DNA from: Succinivibrio faecicola | GTDB lineage: Bacteria > Pseudomonadota > Gammaproteobacteria > Enterobacterales > Succinivibrionaceae | Length of the DNA stretch: 64,000 nucleotides | Assembly (NCBI RefSeq): GCF_019448115.1 | Contig: NZ_JAGFNY010000006.1 | Location: forward strand, 1-64,000 | Direction of reading: 5' to 3' | Part shown: positions 38,995 through 48,298 of the stretch, piece by piece | How the letters are laid out: the number at the start of each line of letters is the position of its first letter | Position numbering within the stretch: the first letter of the stretch is position 1 | The notes under the pieces: generated by a model | Databases searched by the model: none | Told to the model about the DNA's origin: nothing | The model's input: only the letters and a program-made list of their open reading frames with translations | Translations under genes and position numbers: made by a program

Positions 38995-39274
38995 ACTTTA
39001 CCTCCCAGCTTGTTTTATTATTTTTATCGTACATATAACTAAAGTATAGTGTTAACAGCTTTGATTTTAAAACCAAATATAATTGTTTTGAAAAAATATT
39101 TATGAATTATTTGATGTAGATTTATTTTTATTCAAAATGTGAATAACAGTTTGATACAAGAAAGAAAATTTGAAAAAAGCCGTATAATTGCATTTTTTGC
39201 AACATAATATTTTTTGCATTGCAAAATTTATCAATAGTTCTATAATTCTAACTATTGTTTAATAGGAAAGAATT

Positions 39275-40744
39275 ATGACTCAAAGAACTATCAGTTTTAC
39301 AGATGCAATCTTTAAGATTGACGAAAACAGAAGCGTTGAAATTGGAAATATAACAATAGCCCCAAGCGATCTTATCGTTCTTATCGGCGGCAACGGCTCT
39401 GGAAAAACCTCCATTGCAAAAGCACTCAATGGAGATTTTGAATTATCAAGCGGTGTTGCACCTACTAATTATCATCCGGTATTAGTTTCATTTGAAAAGC
39501 AGCTTGAACTGTATGAGGCAGACTATGAAATGAGAAATTCAGACTGCACTACTGCTCAAGAGGAAATCGGCATCACTCCAAACATGATATTCAAGGATGA
39601 TGACAAGGAAGTTTTAAACAAGCTTGTTAGTGCTCTTAAATTAGAACCTCTTCTTGACAAGTCAATCCGCAGTCTTTCAGGCGGTGAGGGAAGAAAGGTA
39701 CTGCTTGCACATGCTTTATCATCAAAGCCAAATTTGATTATCTTTGATACTCCTTTTGATGCTCTTGACGTTGAGACAAGAGCAGATCTGCTAAATCTTA
39801 TCGAGCAGTTGCATACTGATTATCAGACACCAATGGTTCTTATTGTAAACAGACCATCAGAGATTCCCAAGTCATTAACATCAATGGGTATCATAAGTGA
39901 CTGCAAGATTGTAAAGCTAGCATCCTTTGAAGAAATTGAACAGGACGAGGATGCAAAAATGCTTTTAGGTTATGCAAATGTTCCTGATGTAACTCTACCT
40001 GAAGCACCAGAGAAAGCAAAACTCCCAGAAATTGAAGGTGATGTTATTGTTAGCTTGAAGGATGTAAATATCGAATATCAAAGAAAGGTACTTGATCATT
40101 TATATTTTGAGGTAAGAAAAGGTCAACACTGGCATATCATGGGACCAAACGGTGCTGGTAAATCAACTCTGCTATCTCTTATTACAGGTGATAATCCTCT
40201 TGTATATACAAATGATGTAACCGTATTCGGCTACAAGAGAGGCTCTGGAGAATCAATCTGGGATATCAAGAAGTACTACGGACTTGTATCTGGTGCACTG
40301 CATCTTGATTACAGAGTAAACGGTCCTGTTATCAATGTAGTACTTTCAGGATTCTACGATTCTATAGGTCTTTACTCTAAGGTTAGTGATGAGGAAATTA
40401 CTATTGCTAAAAAATGGCTTGAAATTGCAGGTCTGTCAGATAAAGAAGATGTTGGATTCAAATCTCTGTCATTCGGTCAGCAAAGACTTGTTCTTATCAT
40501 AAGAGCTTTAGTCAAGAATCCACCTCTACTTATCCTTGATGAGCCTCTGCAGGGCTTAGACAGTTATGCAAGAGCTCTTGTTAAGTCATTTATTTCATAT
40601 GCTATGCATAATGGCAATACATCAATTCTGTTTGTATCACATCATCAGGAGGATTTACCTGAAGGATTCACAAACCGTTTGAGCTTTGTAAGAATTGGTA
40701 ATGAGCAGAACTTCAAGGTAGTACAGGAAACACTGAGCAAATAA
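39275..40744 (+). CDS. modF: ModF-like protein with two fused ABC ATPase domains
   Basis: 489 aa (E. coli ModF 490). Domain 1 has Walker A GGNGSGKTS, signature LSGGE and Walker B LIIFDTP. Domain 2 has GPNGAGKST, LSFGQ and LLILDEP. No membrane partner genes, and no modABC nearby. ModF is linked to molybdate operons, but its real function is not established (also called photorepair protein PhrA). Symbol given on architecture only. Ends at a strong terminator. Confidence 0.78.
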   Translation: MTQRTISFTDAIFKIDENRSVEIGNITIAPSDLIVLIGGNGSGKTSIAKALNGDFELSSGVAPTNYHPVLVSFEKQLELYEADYEMRNSDCTTAQEEIGITPNMIFKDDDKEVLNKLVSALKLEPLLDKSIRSLSGGEGRKVLLAHALSSKPNLIIFDTPFDALDVETRADLLNLIEQLHTDYQTPMVLIVNRPSEIPKSLTSMGIISDCKIVKLASFEEIEQDEDAKMLLGYANVPDVTLPEAPEKAKLPEIEGDVIVSLKDVNIEYQRKVLDHLYFEVRKGQHWHIMGPNGAGKSTLLSLITGDNPLVYTNDVTVFGYKRGSGESIWDIKKYYGLVSGALHLDYRVNGPVINVVLSGFYDSIGLYSKVSDEEITIAKKWLEIAGLSDKEDVGFKSLSFGQQRLVLIIRALVKNPPLLILDEPLQGLDSYARALVKSFISYAMHNGNTSILFVSHHQEDLPEGFTNRLSFVRIGNEQNFKVVQETLSK

Positions 40745-40764
40745 CTGACAGCCTTACAGGATCT

Positions 40765-40820
40765 AAAAGGCTTCTGAATGAATACTCATTTGAGTTTTAT
40801 ATCAGAAGCCTTTTGTTTTA
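40765..40820 (+). terminator. Bidirectional terminator between modF-like gene and lrgB
   Basis: 13-bp perfect stem AAAAGGCTTCTGA (40765-40777) with TCAGAAGCCTTTT (40802-40814), followed by GTTTTAG. Lies between convergent genes. Confidence 0.85.
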
Positions 40821-40831
40821 GTTTTATATAT

Positions 40832-41581
40832 CTAGAACAGTGAATCTAAATATCTGAACAATATAAAAAGCGGTGTTGCAAGAAAAGATGTAAGAATACC
40901 ACATACTATCAGACTCAATGATGAGTATGCACCCTGAGTCTGGCCTTCCTGGTTTGCAGCACTTGTTCCTACAGCATGCGCAGCAGCCCCCATTGCAAGG
41001 CCCTGAGCCTGAGCTGAACGGATATGGAACAGTTTCATGAGAGGGAAACCGATCATCGCACCTGTTATACCTACACATACAACGATACATGCTGTAACAG
41101 AGGCTATACCACCAGTTCTTGATGAAACATCCATAGCAAGTGGAGTTGTAATCGATCTTGCCCCCAGTGTTGGGATCATCTGTTCATTTACAGAAAGCAG
41201 ATGACAACTGATATATGAAATTAAGAAGCTCACAATGATAGATATGGTACAGCAAAGAAGAATAGGTAAGGCCTGAGCCTTAATCATTCTGAACTTAAGA
41301 TATAGAGGAATTGCCAAAGCTACTATGGCAGGATCTAAAAGCCAGGTGATAATTGAAGCCCCCTTCTGGTAATCCTCAGCATCAGCATCTGTCATTATTA
41401 TAAGAACAATGATTGCTATCATTGGAATTAAAAGAGGATTTAATAAAGCTAAATTGCTCTTCTCCTGCAAATATCTTGCTGCAACATAAAGAACTACAGT
41501 TAAAGGAAGAGCTACATAATAAATCATTGTATGATTTGAAAACAGATCACTTAACATCTGTGAAAATGACATTCTAGGCAC
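40832..41581 (-). CDS. lrgB: LrgB/CidB-family membrane protein
   Basis: 249 aa with about six hydrophobic spans. TPLAMDVS and GIASVTACIVVCVGITGAMIG, then GMAAHAVGTS-like GAAAHAVGTSAA near 195, are family signatures. Partner of LrgA/CidA, holin-like proteins linked to murein hydrolase control and to pyruvate or glycolate uptake in other bacteria. Overlaps the lrgA end by 8 bp. Confidence 0.9.
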   Translation of the reverse strand: MPRMSFSQMLSDLFSNHTMIYYVALPLTVVLYVAARYLQEKSNLALLNPLLIPMIAIIVLIIMTDADAEDYQKGASIITWLLDPAIVALAIPLYLKFRMIKAQALPILLCCTISIIVSFLISYISCHLLSVNEQMIPTLGARSITTPLAMDVSSRTGGIASVTACIVVCVGITGAMIGFPLMKLFHIRSAQAQGLAMGAAAHAVGTSAANQEGQTQGAYSSLSLIVCGILTSFLATPLFILFRYLDSLF

Positions 41582-42035
41582 CTCTGCGTTTTAGTTTTCT
41601 GATGTTTGATGCTCTTTTATAAAGCTCATGACGCTGCTCTCTTTGTTCTTTATTCTCTGTAAAGTGCTGAAACAGTCTTCCTACAATCAGAATGATAAGA
41701 GCAATACCTGAAAGGACATTGAAAATAATAACCATAACGGAGTCAAAAACTTCATTTAAATATGCAACCATGCCAACAGCGGCAGGAATGAATAAAAATA
41801 CCATATGTCGCATAAGAACATCGGCACAAGGTGTTATCCAATGCATTCGAAGGATTTTCAATTCAAGAAGCAAAAACAGAATAAGCATTCCAATAATGCT
41901 TCCTGGGAAAACAAAAGGTAGAAGCTGAGAAATATAACGACCAAGACTCAGACAGCCATATAAGATTGCAAAACTAAGTATGAAAGCAAATATTCTGCTT
42001 AGCAGTGACTGACTTTTTTCATCTGGCAAAGACAT
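41574..42035 (-). CDS. lrgA: LrgA/CidA-family membrane protein
   Basis: 153 aa with four membrane spans (LPFVFPGSIIGMLILFLLLE, then FLFIPAAVGMVAYL are signature regions). I choose the ATG at 42035, which has a GGAG site 7 bp upstream. A longer frame opening with GTG at 42068 would start between the -10 box and the expected transcription start. Basic C-terminal tail. Coupled to lrgB. Confidence 0.85.
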   Translation of the reverse strand: MSLPDEKSQSLLSRIFAFILSFAILYGCLSLGRYISQLLPFVFPGSIIGMLILFLLLELKILRMHWITPCADVLMRHMVFLFIPAAVGMVAYLNEVFDSVMVIIFNVLSGIALIILIVGRLFQHFTENKEQREQRHELYKRASNIRKLKRRGA

Positions 42036-42068
42036 ATCAATCTCCGATAAAATTTTTAACTGCGTCAC

Positions 42069-42074
42069 ATTATA
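42069..42074 (-). promoter_or_regulatory. lrgAB promoter -10 box
   Basis: Perfect TATAAT on the minus strand 34 bp ahead of the chosen lrgA ATG. The -35 region is weak. Upstream at 42112-42146 is a two-part hairpin (AAATCGGT/ACCGATTT enclosing CTGTAAA/TTTACAG), and at 42232-42264 an inverted repeat TAGGCAG/CTGCCTA. Both may be leftovers of terminators from a deleted gene. Confidence 0.45.
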
Positions 42075-42327
42075 GTCAATTATTAGATTGATGATTAACC
42101 AAAATGAAAAAAAATCGGTCCTGTAAAATTTACAGATAACCGATTTAATTCAATAGCAATGAAACAGCTCAATATATACGTCAAATAGAGGATCTTAAAA
42201 AGCTGATACAAAAGCCAAAGTAAATCAAAAATAGGCAGAATTTGAACGATTCAGATCCTGCCTAATTCATTTTAAATGTGAATTCATACAAAACGGCTTA
42301 AGAATAAGGCTTTAAGAAAATCTAAGG

Positions 42328-42861
42328 GTGGGCAACTTATGGATGCAATTTAATTATCCATTAGGTGGGCATGATCTGTTTTTACTTGTGTCTTTTTATG
42401 GATTTTTGTCATTTGATACTAATAATTCTGCGTTTTCATTAAAAAACAGATACGTTTTTGAAAATGGCACTGTTGAAGATATTATTGCTCTGTTCAACGA
42501 TGTCTTATCAACCTTATCATACGATAAATATCCAGTTGATAATGAGTCTGTTCTTAGAGCGTTACTACAAGTATACCTTTTAGGTAGAAATCTTGATGTT
42601 AGAATCGAACAGCACAATTGCAAAGGCAGAAGCGACATTCTTGTAAACTTCTCTAAACGCAGAGTTGTGCTAGAACTGAAATACACTGTTAAAACAAGTG
42701 AAGAACAGCAAAAACTCAAGGATGCAGAACAGCAGATTATAGAAAAGAACTACGGTCTTGAAAATCTTCAAGACAGAGAACTATTACAAATTGCCTGCGT
42801 TTTCAATGGCGATAAGGACAAACGTCAGATCACAGTGTATAAGAAAGTTGATTTATTGTGA
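42328..42861 (+). pseudogene. 5'-truncated DUF1703 PD-(D/E)XK nuclease-like gene
   Basis: 177 aa frame. Residues 20-50 (LLVSFYGFLSFDTNN...) and the nuclease core GRSDILVNF...VVLELKYT match the C-terminal PD-(D/E)XK part of AAA-ATPase-like DUF1703 proteins. Those are normally about 500-550 aa. The N-terminal ATPase is missing and the frame is closed by stops upstream (42313). The GTG start has no proper ribosome site. Read as a deletion relic; a free-standing short form is less likely. The catalytic D and ExK are intact. Confidence 0.65.
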
Positions 42862-42945
42862 GATTCTTTCTACATTGAATCTATAGTTATAATGTGACGC
42901 CTACATTAAACATTAAACATATACAAATGATACAGTAAAGGAACA

Positions 42946-43041
42946 ATGAATAATGTAATCCTATCTGCTATCGATATATGTGAAAATTCAGCTATTACCT
43001 ACATACAGATGTGCAGAATAGATAATGCTGAAAAACTTTGA
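42946..43041 (+). CDS. Possible 31-aa small protein
   Basis: An ATG with AAAGGAAC four bases upstream opens a 31-codon frame (MNNVILSAIDICENS..., ending EKL). A TATAAT lies at 42888-42893. Not recognised; it may be the N-terminal scrap of a lost gene in the same relic zone. The rest of 42862-43176 shows only the hairpin at 43088-43106. Confidence 0.25.
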   Translation: MNNVILSAIDICENSAITYIQMCRIDNAEKL

Positions 43042-43087
43042 TGAAAAATCTAAAAGTGACTTGCTGTATTTGCTGTAGTACCATAAA

Positions 43088-43106
43088 GTCCGATCCAAGA
43101 TCGGAC
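43088..43106 (-). terminator. Probable proBA terminator
   Basis: Perfect 8-bp stem GTCCGATC/GATCGGAC with loop CAA, 71 bp past the proA stop on the minus strand and followed by only three U. Confidence 0.55.
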
Positions 43107-43176
43107 CTAATCAAATGAGTATGGATATATCGTAAAAGACCTACAAAATCATAGTCTATGATTCAGTTAATTGACC

Positions 43177-44433
43177 TTATTTACGGGTCAGATAGTCACC
43201 CTGACAGACATACTGATATGTTGTAAGCTCCTCAAGAGCCATAGGACCTCTTGCATGCATCTTCTGTGTAGAAATAGCAACCTCTGCTCCAAGACCAAAC
43301 TGACCACCATCAGAGAATCTTGTAGAAGCGTTCACATATACACATGCACTAGGAGCTGCTGATGCAAATAACTTTGCATTTGATGCTGAATCAGTAAGAA
43401 TTGCATCTGAATGCTGGGCATTATGAGCTCTCATGTGCTCTATTACCTCATAGATATCATTTACAATGGTGATATTCATCTTTAAAGACAAGAACTCTTC
43501 AAAGAAAGATTCATCATCACCTTCTTGCCTGTATGGATACTCACCAAGATATCTGTCAGCACCATTGTGAGTTACAAGAGTAACCTTTTTCTCTTTGAGT
43601 TTTTGACTGACTAAAGGAATAAACTGCTCTGCCACATCCTTATGAACAAGCAGAGTATCAAGGCTGTTGCATGCTGATGGTTTCTGTGTTTTAGCATTGA
43701 ACACAATATCCGCACTCTTTAAAAGATCAGCACTGCTGTCAACAAAGATATGAGAAATACCAAATCCGCCGATGATAACAGGAATTGATGAATTCTCCTG
43801 ACACATTCTTTGCAGAGCAACACCACCTCTTGGAATAATCAGATCAATATAGTCAGACAGCTTGAGCATCTTTGATACGATTTCTCTGTCAGTATCTGAG
43901 ATCAGGCTGACACCATTTGGATCTAATCGTGCACTTTCTAAAGCCTTTATAATAATTGAATGCAAAAGAACATTAGTTGCAAGACACTCTTTACCGCCAC
44001 GTAAAATACATGCATTGCCTGATTTGATACATAAGGCTGCAATATCAACAGTTACATTTGGTCTTGACTCAAAAATCACACCAATTACTCCGAATGGCAC
44101 TGATTTTTTAACAATCTGAAGGCCACTTTCAACTGTTCTGCCATCATAGATTCTGCCAACAGGATCTGAAAGCTTTACAACCTTTTCAACTCCGCAAACC
44201 ATTTCCTCAAATCTTGCTTTTGTAATGGTAAGTCTGTCTACTAAAGCTTCTGAGTAACCAGCCTTTTTGGCATTCTCTACATCTACAGCGTTTACAGAGA
44301 AAATTTTGTCTTCATTTTCTCGAAGGCTTTTTGCAACAGCTAAAAGAGCTGCATTTTTGGTATTAGTGTCTAAAAGACCATATGAGTATGATGCCTTTTT
44401 TGCATCCTTAGCAACTTTTACAATATCAAACAT
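43177..44433 (-). CDS. proA: Glutamate-5-semialdehyde dehydrogenase
   Basis: 418 aa (E. coli 417). Reduces gamma-glutamyl phosphate to the semialdehyde in proline synthesis. VIFESRPNVTVD, GNACILRGGKE and the active-site Cys region KPSACNSLDTLL are all present. Follows proB by one base, so it is translationally coupled; the two enzymes form a complex. Confidence 0.96.
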   Translation of the reverse strand: MFDIVKVAKDAKKASYSYGLLDTNTKNAALLAVAKSLRENEDKIFSVNAVDVENAKKAGYSEALVDRLTITKARFEEMVCGVEKVVKLSDPVGRIYDGRTVESGLQIVKKSVPFGVIGVIFESRPNVTVDIAALCIKSGNACILRGGKECLATNVLLHSIIIKALESARLDPNGVSLISDTDREIVSKMLKLSDYIDLIIPRGGVALQRMCQENSSIPVIIGGFGISHIFVDSSADLLKSADIVFNAKTQKPSACNSLDTLLVHKDVAEQFIPLVSQKLKEKKVTLVTHNGADRYLGEYPYRQEGDDESFFEEFLSLKMNITIVNDIYEVIEHMRAHNAQHSDAILTDSASNAKLFASAAPSACVYVNASTRFSDGGQFGLGAEVAISTQKMHARGPMALEELTTYQYVCQGDYLTRK

Positions 44434-44434
44434 T

Positions 44435-45556
44435 TTATTTCACTATTACAAGATCGTCTCGGTGAATTGCAACATCACCATGAGTAAAACCAAGGATCTG
44501 CTCAAAAGCATCAGAATGCTTACCACAGATAAGATTTAATTCGTCAGATGAATAACGGGTAAGTCCTCTTGCAAGAACATTGCCCTTTTCATCTGCGACT
44601 AAAACTGTTGCACCGCGAAGGAAATCAGACTCAACTTTAACAATACCTTTTGGAAGCAGTGAAGAGCCTTTGTTCAGTAGAGCTTTTACAGCACCGTCAT
44701 CAACAACGATAGTACCCTGTGCTCTTGTTGCAGTACTAATCCATGATTTTCTTGCCAGCACTGGTTTTGATGATGGTTTAAAGAAAGTACCTTCACCTTT
44801 ACCCTTTGCAAGAGCAAGAATTATTGAAGGTTCAGCGCCTGATGCAATGACAAGTTCAACACCTGCCTCTGTTGCAACTGATGCTGCCTTAATCTTTGTA
44901 GCCATACCACCAGTTCCAAGAGTTGTTCCAGATCCTCCTGCAATCTCAATGATGTGCTCATCAATCTTTTCAACACTGTTTATAAGTTTTGCATTCTTAT
45001 CTTTTCTAGGATCGCCAGTGTAAAGACCTTTCTGATCGGTTAGCAAAATAACCTGATCAGCTTCAACTAGAACGCCTGATAAAGCAGCAAGATTGTCGTT
45101 GTCACCAACCTTGATTTCAGAAATTGATACGGCATCATTCTCGTTAATAATAGGAATAACGCCCATCTCAAGCATCGCAAAGAGGGTATCTCTTGCATTT
45201 AGATAACGCTCACGGCTGTCAAGATCTGCTCTGGTTATCAGGATCTGACCTACCTTAAGATTATAGATAGAAAACAGTTTTTCCCATTCTTCAATAAGCT
45301 TTACCTGGCCTACTGATGCAAGCATCTGCTTGTATCTAACATCTTTTGGAAGATCGGGGTAACCTAAAAACTCACGGCCTGCAGCAATTGCACCAGATGA
45401 AACTAAAATCACCTGAGCTTTCTGCTCTATCAGTTTAGAAACGGTACGTACAATCTCAAGCATATGGGCACGATTCAAATGATTCATTCCACATGTAAGA
45501 GTACTGGTACCTAACTTGATTATTATGCGTTTGTTTTTAAGTGAGGTCATTTCCAA
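44435..45556 (-). CDS. proB: Glutamate 5-kinase
   Basis: 373 aa (E. coli 367). Amino-acid kinase domain (KLGTSTLTCG, VSSGAIAAG, NENDAVS, GTGGMATKI) followed by a C-terminal PUA domain (about 280-373). It phosphorylates glutamate, the feedback-controlled first step of proline synthesis. Preceded by frsA only 9 bp upstream, so frsA-proB-proA may be one transcript. Confidence 0.96.
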   Translation of the reverse strand: MEMTSLKNKRIIIKLGTSTLTCGMNHLNRAHMLEIVRTVSKLIEQKAQVILVSSGAIAAGREFLGYPDLPKDVRYKQMLASVGQVKLIEEWEKLFSIYNLKVGQILITRADLDSRERYLNARDTLFAMLEMGVIPIINENDAVSISEIKVGDNDNLAALSGVLVEADQVILLTDQKGLYTGDPRKDKNAKLINSVEKIDEHIIEIAGGSGTTLGTGGMATKIKAASVATEAGVELVIASGAEPSIILALAKGKGEGTFFKPSSKPVLARKSWISTATRAQGTIVVDDGAVKALLNKGSSLLPKGIVKVESDFLRGATVLVADEKGNVLARGLTRYSSDELNLICGKHSDAFEQILGFTHGDVAIHRDDLVIVK

Positions 45557-45565
45557 TCCTAAGAT

Positions 45566-46828
45566 TTATTCACACAGTTGTTTTTTTAGAAACTGACATA
45601 TTCTATCAAACATTATTTTATCGGTAATATCAGCAACACCGTTTTCATATTCATCAATTTGCAGATGCTCAAATGTCATACTCAAAAGAAGTTCATCCTG
45701 TTTGGAGACAACAGAATTTCTTGCAAATCCTACATATGTATCAAAGTAGCATTTTGCACCGGCTCCGATAAGTCCCTGCTCCTTTAAGGAAAGAGCTTTT
45801 AGCTGAGGGATAACTGTATCCCAAGAACTAGCATCAAGGTTAAGACGATTACACAGAGATGATCTAAGGCATAAAGGGAATGACTTTAAAAGTGATGCAT
45901 CTGTAAATACGCTGTGTATATATGGGAACACAACGCACAAAGCCTTAATATCATCGCGTTTTAGTACCGAAGCTCTCAAACATGAGGTTGCAGCAAGTCT
46001 TGATCCTAAAAGTACAATTTTTGATGAATCAACATTATTCAGTTTTTTTACATGATCAATTGCACTTTCAGTAACTGCAGATAAATGTTCACTGAGTGTA
46101 AGCTTTTCGCACTCTCCTGTGCCTGGAAGTTCTACAACAAAAATTGCAATTTTTTCCTTTTTAAAAAAGTTGTTATACATTCTGAAAAAGGAGGTTGGGC
46201 CAAATTCATAGTTGCAAACACAGATAACACAAGGAAAAACGCCGTTGTATGATGGAAGATGCAGATATCCTTTTACATCTTTTGAATCAACCTTGAATGT
46301 TTCTTCCTTTATATAGCCAAGTGAATTATCCACCTTAAACATCTGCTTGTAGGTTGAACGGCTAAGTGTACCTGCCTGAAGAGCTAGGGTATCCCCCTTT
46401 AAATTAGGATATGACGCAATGGCAAAATATCTTGAAGCCATTCTATAGTTATGACTTGCCTTATCATATTCACGATTAGCCTCATTCTCATGAGCAAGAT
46501 TCACTCTCTTTTGAGCAATTGAGCTGAATTCATAAATCCAGTTTCCAGGACCATATTCTTCAACGGTATCAAAGCATTCGCGGGTTCTATGGCCTTTTGC
46601 AACACTTATATTTGATAGAGCCTCATCAATATCAAGTGCATTACCACCAGACAGAACCCACTCATATCTTAATAAAGGTCTGTAGAAATTCTTTGAAAAA
46701 CCAAATGATTTATCCTGTTTGATAATTCTAGGCAAAGGACACCCTCCATTAGATATGGTGGATGTTTCCTTATATACAAACTTTGGTTTAAATAAGATCT
46801 CTGAGAGATTCTGTGATTCTTCAGCCAT
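45566..46828 (-). CDS. frsA: FrsA-like alpha/beta hydrolase
   Basis: 420 aa from the chosen ATG (E. coli FrsA 414). SEILFKPKFVYKETSTI near the N-terminus, YGPGNWIYEF and IASYPNLKGD match FrsA. The nucleophile elbow reads GSRLA rather than a classic GxSxG. FrsA was linked to fermentation/respiration control and binds the PTS protein EIIA-Glc; its enzymatic role is debated. The frame could begin 10 codons earlier (46858), but a TATAAA at 46865-46860 would put the transcript start after that codon. Family starts also match the shorter form. Confidence 0.85.
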   Translation of the reverse strand: MAEESQNLSEILFKPKFVYKETSTISNGGCPLPRIIKQDKSFGFSKNFYRPLLRYEWVLSGGNALDIDEALSNISVAKGHRTRECFDTVEEYGPGNWIYEFSSIAQKRVNLAHENEANREYDKASHNYRMASRYFAIASYPNLKGDTLALQAGTLSRSTYKQMFKVDNSLGYIKEETFKVDSKDVKGYLHLPSYNGVFPCVICVCNYEFGPTSFFRMYNNFFKKEKIAIFVVELPGTGECEKLTLSEHLSAVTESAIDHVKKLNNVDSSKIVLLGSRLAATSCLRASVLKRDDIKALCVVFPYIHSVFTDASLLKSFPLCLRSSLCNRLNLDASSWDTVIPQLKALSLKEQGLIGAGAKCYFDTYVGFARNSVVSKQDELLLSMTFEHLQIDEYENGVADITDKIMFDRICQFLKKQLCE

Positions 46829-46858
46829 TAGATTAAATACCGTTACAATGTCATACAA

Positions 46859-48298
46859 TTTTATACTAATGACAAGAATAAATCACTTGTTACTTACTTA
46901 TACATGAACAAAAAAAACACAAACATTCAAATATAAAGAACCAATTTCGTTGAAAATGAGCATATCAATTTGAAAATTAAAGAAATTTTTTATACTCAAT
47001 AAAAGTTTCCCACAAATACAAATGGCTTTGCATAGCACTTTTCCCACAAAAACAACCACATCCCACAGAGTTTCCCACAGATTTGTGGAAAAGTACTGAG
47101 CAAAAAAAAATGGAAAGCCAAAAAGAAATAAAAAAAATGAATTTTAAAATATGAAAATAATAGCTAAAAGTAAAATTTTCATTTTTACTAACTAATTGTT
47201 CTACTTGAAATTATTTTATAATATTTTCATTTGAAAATTTATTCTATATATTTTTTAGTTTTGTTTAATAGAATAATCGTCAATACAATTATCTTTTATA
47301 TCAATAATTTTAAGAACTTTAATTCCCACAACCAAAATAAAAGAAATGCCATTTTATAAGGAAAAAGACGTATTTTAGGGAAAAATAAAAAAAGTTTCCC
47401 ACACCTGTGGAAAATTATTTTTGGAGTTTCCCACACTTTTATAAAACTTTTTTAAAGTTTTATTTTTTACCTACCATATTGTTTTATAAGTATTTTTAAT
47501 TAGTAACTAATACTGATTAGAAAAAATTTTGATGTAAACCAACTATTAAAAAAAAAGTCAAAATTTTTATTCCCACAGAGTTTCCCACAAGAAAAAATTA
47601 TAAAAAATATAGAGTGTTTTTTACAATTTTGTAATTATGGGATTTATATTGCTTGTTGACAGAAGATTATTAATTATTAGTTTGTTGTTTTATATCGTTT
47701 TTTATTTTATATACTTTATTTTTTAAACATATATTCTCAAAACACAAAAGTGGCTTTGCTATGCGATTTCTAATTTTTTGCACCATATTTTTCTTGTACA
47801 ATCGCTCACATTTTCCAACATTTTATTAACTTATTGATATTCAAATATTTTATTTATTTATTTTCATTTTTATTAAAGTTTCCCACAAGTTAGAGTCCGT
47901 GATTTTTAATAGGTTTCCCACAGTTTTCCACTCATTCCACAGAGTTTCCCACAGATTTCTTCATCATTCATTTTTATTCAAAATTCTACATTTTTTTTAC
48001 AATTCTGAAAGTGACATTTTTAACCTTCCATTTTTTTGTTCAAATGAAAATTTATTATGTTTTTTATTGATTTTGCTATCTTTTTCCTAAGTCTAAAATT
48101 AACAAGTAACATTTTTTAAAACAGCTTTTCTTCTATTGTTATATTGCCTGTTTTCACCTTTTTTTCTTTTTTTCATTTTTTTTCCCACTAGGTAAAACAC
48201 AAAAATTTAGTCATCATCTTTTCTATTAGTCTGACAGCAGGTTATGACCATTTCATTTGTGATAGAATTTCGTCATTAAATTATTTAGAGATATAACC
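46859..48298. repeat. AT-rich gene-free region with a TTTCCCACA box array (origin-like)
   Basis: 1.44 kb with no supported gene and very high A/T. The 9-mer TTTCCCACA occurs nine times exactly on the plus strand: 47006, 47040, 47071, 47396, 47428, 47581, 47879, 47914 and 47945. Near-copies start at 47059, 47322, 47569, 47924, 47933 and 48181. Two minus-strand TTTTCCACA boxes (47084-47092 and 47407-47415) fit the DnaA consensus TTWTNCACA; each pairs with a plus-strand copy. A 26-bp unit recurs at 47059 and 47933 with one difference. TGGCTTTGC occurs at 47023 and 47751. I see no GATC. Irregular spacing excludes CRISPR. Confidence 0.85.

Noticed and set aside
42036-42068. GTG start for lrgA
   Set aside because: It adjoins the -10 box; the ATG at 42035 has a proper GGAG site.
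42862-43176. tRNA or other structured RNA gene
   Set aside because: Only one simple 8-bp hairpin; no cloverleaf or CCA end. I saw no tRNA anywhere in the window.
47899-48090. 63-aa frame inside the AT-rich array
   Set aside because: No ribosome site, composition follows the TTTCCCACA boxes and T-runs, and no family resemblance.
46859-48298. CRISPR array
   Set aside because: Repeats are only 9 bp, spacing runs from under 30 to several hundred bp, and no cas genes are near.
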